A stretch of DNA of 51,047 bases from Bacteroidota bacterium (lineage in GTDB: Bacteria; Bacteroidota; Bacteroidia; Palsa-965): NCBI GenBank assembly GCA_013298545.1, contig JAAFIA010000008.1, positions 39,690 through 90,736 on the forward strand, written 5' to 3'. The notes beneath the pieces were generated by a model, which was not told the DNA's origin, did no database searches, and saw nothing but the letters and a program-made list of their open reading frames with translations. Position numbers and translations under genes: made by a program. Shown piece by piece: positions 44,645 through 51,047 of this stretch. Position 1 is the first letter of the stretch, and every line of letters begins with the position of its first letter.

Positions 44645-45670
44645 ATGTCTGAAATTTCTGCAAACGCGTCCCTTCATCCGTACAACACATTTGGCATGCA
44701 TGCGAACGCGCGTTGGTTTACGCGTGTGCGTTCGCTCGAAGATGTTCAGGTGCTTGTTGCTACCGAAATTTTCAACCAAAACGAACGGTTGATTTTGGGT
44801 GGCGGGAGCAATATGTTGCTCATCCAACATTTCGATGGGTTGGTGATTAAAAACGAATTGTATGGCATTGAAGTGGTGCGCGAGGATGCGGATGCGGTGT
44901 ATGTGCGGGCGGGCGCGGGCGAGAACTGGCATGCGTTTGTACAACATACCATTGCGCAGGGCTGGGGCGGGCTGGAAAACCTCTCCTTAATTCCGGGCAA
45001 TGTGGGTGCTGCGCCCATGCAAAACATTGGTGCTTACGGTGTAGAAATTAAAGATTGTTTTCACACGCTCGAGGCTTTTCATTGGCAGCAAAAAGAAGTT
45101 CATACGTTTGATGCAGCAGCTTGTCAGTTTGGCTATCGCGAAAGTGTTTTCAAACATGCGGCCAAAAATCAATACTTGATTCTGAACGTAACGTTTCGTT
45201 TGTTGAAAAACCCAACCCTCAATATTAGTTACGGCGCAATTGCAAAAGAACTTGAAACGATGCAGGTTGTGCAACCAACCATTCGCGATGTGAGCAATGC
45301 CGTGATGCATATTCGTCAAAGTAAATTGCCCGATCCCAAGCAAATTGGCAATGCTGGAAGTTTTTTCAAAAACCCTGTCGTGGGTGCAGAAAAACACGCG
45401 GCTTTACTGGCTGAATTTTCGAATCTTGTTGCGTACAAAAATTCAGATACGGAATTTAAACTGGCTGCGGGATGGCTCATCGAGCAATGCGGATGGAAAG
45501 GTCAACGTTTTGGCGATGCTGGTGTGCATAAAGATCAAGCTCTTGTTCTTGTCAATTATGGAAATGCAAGTGGAAAAGAAATTTTCGATTTATCGCAACG
45601 CATCCTCGATTCTGTCCAAGAAAAATTTGGCGTATTGCTCGAGCGCGAAGTGAATATGATAGGCTTGTAA
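44645..45670 (+). CDS. murB: UDP-N-acetylenolpyruvoylglucosamine reductase
   Basis: This is a 341-aa FAD enzyme (E. coli-type I length) that reduces UDP-GlcNAc-enolpyruvate to UDP-MurNAc in peptidoglycan synthesis. FAD-binding GGGSNMLLIQ is at about residues 52-61, with LSLIPGNVGAAPMQNIGAYGVEI (about 115-137, including the Y/S region) and the catalytic Ser and Glu in GNAGSFFKNP and the C-terminal half. ATG 44645 gives the family N-terminus (NTFGMHANARW). The stop codon abuts that of aroA on the opposite strand. A near -7 box (TATCTTCG at 44605) lies upstream. Confidence 0.94.
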   Translation: MSEISANASLHPYNTFGMHANARWFTRVRSLEDVQVLVATEIFNQNERLILGGGSNMLLIQHFDGLVIKNELYGIEVVREDADAVYVRAGAGENWHAFVQHTIAQGWGGLENLSLIPGNVGAAPMQNIGAYGVEIKDCFHTLEAFHWQQKEVHTFDAAACQFGYRESVFKHAAKNQYLILNVTFRLLKNPTLNISYGAIAKELETMQVVQPTIRDVSNAVMHIRQSKLPDPKQIGNAGSFFKNPVVGAEKHAALLAEFSNLVAYKNSDTEFKLAAGWLIEQCGWKGQRFGDAGVHKDQALVLVNYGNASGKEIFDLSQRILDSVQEKFGVLLEREVNMIGL

Positions 45671-46927
45671 TTACAATTCTTCAACCACAAATCCCAACCG
45701 TTTCAATTCTTCCCAAAAACTGGGGTACGATTTTTCAACGACCGAAGCATCATCAAACGTAACAGGGGCAAGCAAGGCCAAGGGTGCAAACGACATGGCC
45801 ATGCGGTGATCGTTGTAGGTATGAATCGTTAATTCGGAAAATTTTTCGGTCGCGAATGCGGTTATGCCTAAAACGCCGTTTTCAGGTTCATTGCACACAA
45901 CACCATATTTCCGCATTTCGTTCTGAAGCGCAGCTACACGATCGGTTTCTTTGATTCGTAACGTATTGATGCCACAAAACAACAGGGGTATTTTTAACGC
46001 CGAAGCCGTTACCGCAACGGTTTGTACAATATCGGGGCAGTCTTCAAAATTGAAGGCTACATTTTTGGGGCGATAACCTGTTTTTGTCAAACGCACACCA
46101 CCGTCTTCAAATGTCGCATGAACACCAAAAAAGTCGTACAAATTGGCCGTTACCCGATCGCCCTGCAAACTATCTTTGCGTAAACCAGGAATAAATACAT
46201 CAACATCTTTTGCAAGCGCAGCCATCGAAAACCAATACGAAGCCGCACTCCAATCGGGCTCTACCAAGAAATGGGTTTCACTTTCCGGCACGTAGTAATT
46301 CTGTCCACTCACCGATAAGGTATTTCCTGACCAAATTGGATGTACACCAAACCGTTCCATGATGCGAATGGTCATGTTGATGTAAGAGCGCGAAACAATT
46401 GGCCCTTTGAAATGAATCACTAAGCCATTGTGCAATTTTGGAGCAATGAGTAAAAGTGCTGAAACGAATTGGCTGCTCACGCTTCCGTCAACTTCAATTT
46501 CGCCTCCGGCCAAAACGCCACCTTCAATTTTCAACGGAACAAATCCGGGTTCGCCCAAGTATTCAATTTTTGCACCCAAGGCGCGAAGGCCATCAACCAA
46601 AATATGAATCGGACGTTCCTGCATGCGCGCACTACCTGTCAGTACACGCGTTCCCGGTAGAATTGAAAAATACGCCGTTAGAAAACGGGTTGTTGTTCCG
46701 GCAGGTCCTGAATCATATACTTCGCCCAAGCCTTTGCCAACTTTCGCCTCAGCTAAAATGCGTACCAAGGTCTTGGTATCTTCGGCATCAGAAAACACAT
46801 CCATCGGAAATTCGACACCACTTAACTCTCGAATAATGAGCAAGCGGTTGTTTTCGCTTTTAGAAAGCGGCAACCTTACTTCTCCTCGAAGTGTTTGTGT
46901 TGGATGTGATAGCCGGATTCGTTTCAT
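45671..46927 (-). CDS. aroA: 3-phosphoshikimate 1-carboxyvinyltransferase (EPSP synthase)
   Basis: This is a 418-aa shikimate-pathway enzyme making EPSP from shikimate-3-phosphate and PEP. SKSENNRLLIIRELSG near the N-terminus corresponds to the SKSxxxR substrate loop, GPAGTTTRFLTAYF to the GTTMR-like loop, DGSVSSQFVSALLLIAP to the shikimate site, and TYNDHRMAMSFAPLALLAP to the C-terminal active site. I chose ATG 46927, since the extra 30 residues from an upstream ATG do not match the family. It lies 2 bp downstream of aroB in the same direction, forming an aroB-aroA operon, and ends back to back with murB without a gap. Confidence 0.92.
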   Translation of the reverse strand: MKRIRLSHPTQTLRGEVRLPLSKSENNRLLIIRELSGVEFPMDVFSDAEDTKTLVRILAEAKVGKGLGEVYDSGPAGTTTRFLTAYFSILPGTRVLTGSARMQERPIHILVDGLRALGAKIEYLGEPGFVPLKIEGGVLAGGEIEVDGSVSSQFVSALLLIAPKLHNGLVIHFKGPIVSRSYINMTIRIMERFGVHPIWSGNTLSVSGQNYYVPESETHFLVEPDWSAASYWFSMAALAKDVDVFIPGLRKDSLQGDRVTANLYDFFGVHATFEDGGVRLTKTGYRPKNVAFNFEDCPDIVQTVAVTASALKIPLLFCGINTLRIKETDRVAALQNEMRKYGVVCNEPENGVLGITAFATEKFSELTIHTYNDHRMAMSFAPLALLAPVTFDDASVVEKSYPSFWEELKRLGFVVEEL

Positions 46928-46929
46928 GG

Positions 46930-48024
46930 TTAACGAATAAGAAGTGCACTCTTGACGGAATAACGGTAATACTGCAAGGCTTCGATAATTTGATCCGGCG
47001 AACAAGCTACATGCCATTTCGCTTGACCAATGCGTTCGAGCAAGGTAAAACGAATTTTTCCGCCTTCGTTCTTTTTATCATGACGCATCAATTCAATGAG
47101 TCGGTGATCGGCATCATCGTCGAGCGTGATGGGTAAATAACGTTGGGTAATGAATTGCGTAATATCTTCCAATTCATCGGCAGATAATTTCGCTTGTTGG
47201 TTTGATAACCAAGCCTCACAGATCATCCCCGCAGCAACAGCTTCGCCGTGTAAAACAGAGGAAGAAACGCGTTCGAGAAAAAATGCTTCGATGGCATGAC
47301 CAATAGTATGCCCGAAATTCAAGCTTTTACGCAATCCTTTTTCTTTGGGATCTTCTTGTACAATTTCAGACTTAATCTCCACCGAGCGGGCAATCAATTC
47401 GGGCCACGCTTGATTATCGGCAATGGATGTTATTTTTATTTTTTTCCAATACGAAGCATCGGCAATAAGTCCATGCTTGATGGCTTCGGCAAAACCAGCA
47501 AGCATTTCGCGTTTGGAAAGTGTTTGCAAAAAATCGGGGTAAATAAATACGGCTTCTGGTTCGCTGAATGTTCCTATTTCGTTTTTTAATCCATCGAGAT
47601 CAACACCCGTTTTTCCACCAACAGAAGCATCGATCTGCGCCAACAAGGTTGTTGGAATGTTTAAAAAACGAATACCACGCTTGAATGTGGATGCGACAAA
47701 GCCACCCAAATCGGACAAAACGCCACCACCAAGATTGATGATGAGTGATTGCCGGTCGGCCCCGAGTTCGGAGAGGACGCGCCAGACTTGCAAAACCACA
47801 TCGGGGGTTTTATTGAGTTCACCACTTTCCAGTTCAATGATTTCTGCATTAGCCAAACTTTTTACGCGACCAATGAGGCGTGGAAGGCAATGTTGTAACG
47901 TGTTTTCATCGACCAGAATAAATACCGAAGACATTTTCTCTTTTTTTAACCAGAGGTCGAGTTGCGTCAACGCATCGTCGCCTAGATAAATTGGAGTGCC
48001 AATCGGAATCAAAGGTTTGCCCAT
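46930..48024 (-). CDS. aroB: 3-dehydroquinate synthase
   Basis: This is a 364-aa NAD-dependent enzyme that cyclises DAHP to 3-dehydroquinate, the second step of the shikimate pathway. GGGVLSDLGGFVASTFKRGI (about residues 100-119) and IDASVGGKTGVDLDGLKNEIG (about 131-151) are its NAD and active-site loops, and NFGHTIGHAIEAF (about 243-255) holds metal-ligand histidines. The ATG at 48024 (MGKPLIPIGTPIYLGDDAL) is chosen; an upstream ATG extends into the divergent promoter region. A -7 box lies 5 nt upstream. Followed by aroA. Confidence 0.93.
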   Translation of the reverse strand: MGKPLIPIGTPIYLGDDALTQLDLWLKKEKMSSVFILVDENTLQHCLPRLIGRVKSLANAEIIELESGELNKTPDVVLQVWRVLSELGADRQSLIINLGGGVLSDLGGFVASTFKRGIRFLNIPTTLLAQIDASVGGKTGVDLDGLKNEIGTFSEPEAVFIYPDFLQTLSKREMLAGFAEAIKHGLIADASYWKKIKITSIADNQAWPELIARSVEIKSEIVQEDPKEKGLRKSLNFGHTIGHAIEAFFLERVSSSVLHGEAVAAGMICEAWLSNQQAKLSADELEDITQFITQRYLPITLDDDADHRLIELMRHDKKNEGGKIRFTLLERIGQAKWHVACSPDQIIEALQYYRYSVKSALLIR

Positions 48025-48029
48025 ATCAA

Positions 48030-48037
48030 CAAAAATA
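48030..48037 (-). promoter_or_regulatory. -7 box of the aroBA operon (leaderless)
   Basis: On the minus strand TATTTTTG fits TAnnTTTG and ends 5 nt before the aroB ATG. Transcription therefore starts at or next to the start codon. It is divergent from the proline dehydrogenase promoter ~95 bp away. Confidence 0.45.
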
Positions 48038-48131
48038 ATCTTTTTATGAGGCAAAAGCGAATATCCCAGACGATTAATGGAGCTTCGGGACATACTTCGC
48101 CAACAAGCGAATCACGAAGCCTCTTTTCCCT

Positions 48132-48139
48132 TAATTTTG
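48132..48139 (+). promoter_or_regulatory. -7 box of the proline dehydrogenase gene
   Basis: TAATTTTG matches TAnnTTTG and ends 20 nt before the ATG at 48160. This box supports that ATG over an upstream one (48046) lying before the box. Confidence 0.5.
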
Positions 48140-48159
48140 CCTACGATTTAAAAAACACA

Positions 48160-49323
48160 ATGGTTTCATTCGACAATACCGAAATTGCTTTTTCAGGCAA
48201 AACAAACAGCGATTTGCGTCGTTCTTACTGGCTTTTCAAACTCATCGGAAATCCAGCATTTGTTCGCATGGGAAAATCGCTCACAACATTTGCGATCAAA
48301 ACGCATTTGCCCATCAAAGGCATCATCAAAGCCACTATTTTCAAGCAATTTGTAGGTGGTGAAAACATCGAAGAATGTAGTCGTACCATTGAATCGCTTG
48401 GAAAGTTTCGGATTGGAACTATCCTTGATTATTCGGTCGAGGGCAAAGAATCGGAAACCGATTTTGACCATTGTGCTACCGAAACAATTGCCACCATCAA
48501 CCGCGCAAAAAACGATACGAATATTCCATTTTGTGTCTTTAAAGTAACGGGTCTCGCTCGCTTTGACCTACTTGAAAAAGTAAGTGCTGGAAAAACACTT
48601 TCTTCCGAAGAGACTACAGAATTTGAACGTGTAAAAAAACGCGTTGAAAAAATTTGCACGACTGCTCGCGATGCCGGAAAGCCGATTTTCATCGATGCCG
48701 AAGAAAGCTGGATTCAGCAAGCTATCGACGATTTAGCGGATGCCATGATGGCCCTTTGTAATCGTGAAAAAGCAATCGTTTACAACACCTTTCAATTGTA
48801 CCGCAAAGATCGTCTCGCATTTTTGAAACAATCGTTTGAAAAAGCACAGGCCGGAAATTATTTGTTGGGGGCCAAACTAGTTCGCGGGGCGTATATGGAA
48901 AAGGAGCGCGAACGTGCTGCCGCAAATAATTACCCTTCACCCATTCAAGACACGAAAGAAAACAGCGACCGCGATTACGATCTAGCCTTGCTTTATTGCA
49001 TCGAACACATCGAGCGGTTGGCCGTTTGTGCAGGAAGCCACAACGAATCGAGTTCCTTGCTCCTTGTAAAATGTATGCAGGAAAAACAAATTCGTAACGA
49101 TCATCCGCATGTGTTTTTTTCGCAGTTGTTTGGCATGAGCGATCACATCAGTTTCAATTTATCGAATGCTGGATATAATGTAGCGAAATACGTTCCTTAT
49201 GGTCCGGTACGCGAAGTACTTCCTTACCTCATTCGCCGCGCACAAGAAAACACATCGGTAAAAGGACAAACCGGACGCGAATTGAGTTTGATTATTAAGG
49301 AAAAGAAAAGAAGGAAGAATTAA
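48160..49323 (+). CDS. proline dehydrogenase
   Basis: This is a 387-aa FAD enzyme (PutA-type PRODH, monofunctional) that oxidises proline to pyrroline-5-carboxylate and reduces the quinone pool or an acceptor. The (beta-alpha)8 barrel signatures are KPIFIDAEESWIQQAIDDL, YNTFQLYRKDRLAFL, AKLVRGAYMEKERERA, CAGSHNESSS, VFFSQLFGMSDHISFNL and VPYGPVREVLPYLIRRAQEN. The start at 48160 is supported by the promoter box and the loss of a nonconserved leader. No pyrroline-5-carboxylate dehydrogenase gene adjoins it, so the pathway is split. The stop lies 29 bp before repeat B. Confidence 0.93.
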   Translation: MVSFDNTEIAFSGKTNSDLRRSYWLFKLIGNPAFVRMGKSLTTFAIKTHLPIKGIIKATIFKQFVGGENIEECSRTIESLGKFRIGTILDYSVEGKESETDFDHCATETIATINRAKNDTNIPFCVFKVTGLARFDLLEKVSAGKTLSSEETTEFERVKKRVEKICTTARDAGKPIFIDAEESWIQQAIDDLADAMMALCNREKAIVYNTFQLYRKDRLAFLKQSFEKAQAGNYLLGAKLVRGAYMEKERERAAANNYPSPIQDTKENSDRDYDLALLYCIEHIERLAVCAGSHNESSSLLLVKCMQEKQIRNDHPHVFFSQLFGMSDHISFNLSNAGYNVAKYVPYGPVREVLPYLIRRAQENTSVKGQTGRELSLIIKEKKRRKN

Positions 49324-49352
49324 TTCTTCTGCAAGTTGTTAGGTTATGGAGA

Positions 49353-49571
49353 TTTTTCTCCCCGCATGGCCCTCGCGGACATGATGTTTTTCTCCCCGCA
49401 TGGCCCTCGCAGACATGAGACAGGAGACTTGAGACATGAGACGAGAGACTGCACGAAGCTAGCGCACAGTTGGTGAATTTGAGAATTGGCAAAATCAGTA
49501 ATTCGCTAATTTACCAATCCACCCAGTCTCATGTCTCCTGTCTCAAGTCTCTTGTCTCAAGTCTCTTGTCT
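49353..49571 (-). repeat. dispersed intergenic repeat B (inverted copy of repeat A)
   Basis: This is the reverse complement of repeat A. Two copies of a GC-rich unit (ctccccgcatggccctcgc at 49358 and 49392, period 34 bp) are followed by GAGACNN heptamers (about 49411-49450), the core (49430-49530, identical over 101 bp to 21390-21490) and GTCTCNN heptamers to 49571. It differs from A in heptamer number and order. It fills part of the 529-bp gap between proline dehydrogenase and the CRISPR array; no gene fits. Confidence 0.85.
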
Positions 49572-49852
49572 AAAGCATTTTCCCTAAATCCCCGCACAGT
49601 ATAGCTTTTGGAGTATATTCGTTACCAAACGAGTAACGTTTTAGAACCAAATGCCAAAATTTACCGCGAACTAGCCCGTATTTGCTTATGCTTGGCAAAT
49701 GATTTCAGATTGTTTCTGAATGTGCCGTTATGCTGCATTGTGAATGAACTATTTCAAATATACAAGATTCTTATGGATTAAAAAATTATTCCAAACATTG
49801 ACTTGATAGCATTATTTTTTTGATCGTTTCTTAGCCAGATATTACTTTTTAG
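49572..49852. other. A+T-rich gap between repeat B and the CRISPR array
   Basis: 281 bp without an open reading frame that I can support. A short dyad CGTTAC-CAAACGA-GTAACG (about 49619-49637) is the only clear structure. I see no anti-repeat (tracrRNA-like match to the CRISPR repeat). Because the first repeat beside it is degenerate, this looks like the distal (trailer) side of the array. Confidence 0.5.
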
Positions 49853-51047
49853 GGAATAATCAAAAATGAAATTGAAGGCGTTCCCAACCAACCTGCTCCA
49901 ACTCCTTACTTCTTAAGGGTTGTGTGTGCCATTCAAATTGAAGGCGTTCCCAACTAGTGTATTTTTCTACGTGGGCAATCACCGTTGTGTGTGCCTTTCA
50001 AATTGAAGGCGTTCCCAACTTGGTGTGTTAGTTTCCATTTTTAAAAACAGTTGTGTGTGCCTTTCAAATTGAAGGCGTTCCCAACTCTGTAATACTCGGA
50101 ACTAAACAGGTCAAGGTTGTGTGTGCCATTCAAATTGAAGGCGTTCCCAACGCAGAAAGTCAAGTTGAAAAACAGGCGGTTGTTGTGTGTGCCATTCAAA
50201 TTGAAGGCGTTCCCAACCACAATTGTTCTACAAACATTAATTGCACTGTTGTGTGTGCCATTCAAATTGAAGGCGTTCCCAACAGAAAATTTCTTTTAAA
50301 ACAATGACACAACGTTGTGTGTGCCATTCAAATTGAAGGCGTTCCCAACGGCAGACTTTGTGCCAATCCCAATGGCAGGGTTGTGTGTGCCATTCAAATT
50401 GAAGGCGTTCCCAACGACATTCTTTTTTCGTAGAAAGTGTGTCCAGTTGTGTGTGCCATTCAAATTGAAGGCGTTCCCAACGATACCGTTGGCGCAATCC
50501 GCGGACAATTTGTTGTGTGTGCCATTCAAATTGAAGGCGTTCCCAACAACTTTTTTTGTTAAAACCGAACCAATCTAGTTGTGTGTGCCATTCAAATTGA
50601 AGGCGTTCCCAACGTATTTGTATAATGAAGAATGACCACTTATGTTGTGTGTGCCATTCAAATTGAAGGCGTTCCCAACGTAATCAGCGGAGTTGAGCCA
50701 ACTGGAAATGTTGTGTGTGCCATTCAAATTGAAGGCGTTCCCAACTTGTTCAGATTCACCTGCAATTGTTTGCGGGTTGTGTGTGCCATTCAAATTGAAG
50801 GCGTTCCCAACAAATTGTGATGAAAAACTTTGACGAAGAAAGTTGTGTGTGCCTTTCAAATTGAAGGCGTTCCCAACACACAAGGAAAAAATGACTAAAG
50901 CACTTTAGTTGTGTGTGCCTTTCAAATTGAAGGCGTTCCCAACCCGAAAATCAAAACAAAGTCGTAACAACTTGTTGTGTGTGCCTTTCAAATTGAAGGC
51001 GTTCCCAACTTATGAGAAAAAAAATAAGGCTGAAGGTGCGTTGTGTG
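49853..51047. CRISPR. CRISPR array, 17 intact repeats plus one degenerate and one cut by the edge
   Basis: 36-nt repeats begin at 49919, 49984, 50050, 50116, 50182, 50248, 50314, 50380, 50446, 50512, 50578, 50644, 50710, 50776, 50842, 50908 and 50974, with a partial one at 51040. A degenerate copy, intact only in its right half, is at 49853. On plus the repeat starts GTTGTGTGTGCC and ends GGCGTTCCCAAC. All 18 spacers are 30 nt except one of 29 nt (49955-49983). Position 13 is A in most repeats but T at 49984, 50050, 50842, 50908 and 50974. The array runs off the right end; no cas gene is in the window. Confidence 0.98.

Noticed and set aside
49295-49492. 65-aa minus-strand open frame sharing its first ~20 residues with a plus-strand one at 21428-21622.
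   Set aside because: The similarity is only the shared repeat core (A and B); the frames leave the element into unrelated sequence, with no start signals. They are by-products of the repeat.
49572-49852. Possible tracrRNA beside the CRISPR array.
   Set aside because: No stretch complementary or similar to the repeat beyond a few bases was seen on either strand.
50041-50883. Several 60-100-aa open frames with repeated NAFNLNGTHN or CAIQIEGVPN text.
   Set aside because: They are translations of the CRISPR repeat, whose 66-bp period is a multiple of 3; not genes.

Overview
The window looks like a chromosomal segment of a Bacteroidota bacterium, probably a free-living member outside Bacteroidales. 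The evidence is two proteins with gliding-motility/type IX secretion (T9SS) type B C-termini, one with a T9SS type A C-terminus, a TonB-dependent receptor with a carboxypeptidase-like N-terminal domain, many short lipoproteins, and Bacteroidota-type promoters (-7 box TAnnTTTG, in the best cases with TTTG or TTG 18-19 bp upstream). Most genes have no clear Shine-Dalgarno sequence.

Layout. 1-7.9 kb: the end of an acyl-CoA dehydrogenase, a small secreted protein, a three-gene lipoprotein operon, then Fe-S and ferredoxin metabolism (Mrp/ApbC ATPase, NifU-like scaffold, 2-oxoacid:ferredoxin oxidoreductase alpha and beta). 8.0-10.8 kb: an A+T-rich type II restriction-modification pair, possibly AccI-like, that looks acquired. 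10.9-15.4 kb: an ECF sigma factor with its zinc-finger anti-sigma/TPR partner, a membrane protein, and a run of small VOC, SRPBCC, DinB and DUF1801 proteins. 15.4-21.3 kb: a His-rich exported protein, a TonB receptor and two lipoproteins (a candidate metal-uptake locus), then a haem-motif/beta-propeller lipoprotein and a DCC-family protein. 21.3-23.2 kb: a dispersed repeat, a retropepsin-like protease and malate dehydrogenase. 23.4-33.7 kb: four large secreted or surface proteins (type B, type A beta-propeller, type B, and a collagen-like protein), each framed by strong promoters and/or terminators. 33.7-41 kb: a structured-RNA candidate, gyrB, and an outer-membrane barrel/TPR pair. 41-49.3 kb: a second type of repeat, an FtsE-like ATPase, two glycosyltransferases, murB, aroA, aroB and proline dehydrogenase. 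49.3-51 kb: an inverted copy of the first dispersed repeat, then a CRISPR array that runs off the right edge.

The most interesting signal is the CRISPR array. It has 36-nt repeats and 30-nt spacers. The repeat is degenerate at the left end, so the leader should lie to the right, beyond the window. Read on the minus strand, the repeat (GTTGGGA... to ...CACAAC, with a central TTTGAA followed by GG) resembles the type VI-B (Cas13b) repeats I remember. Several right-hand spacers look like sense-strand gene starts on the plus strand, so a minus-strand crRNA would be antisense to mRNA. No cas gene lies within the window. Secondary signals are a dispersed intergenic repeat built of GAGACNN heptamers and present as inverted copies about 28 kb apart, promoter boxes placed so close to ATG codons that leaderless mRNAs are implied, and a possible pseudoknotted ncRNA upstream of the gyrB terminator.
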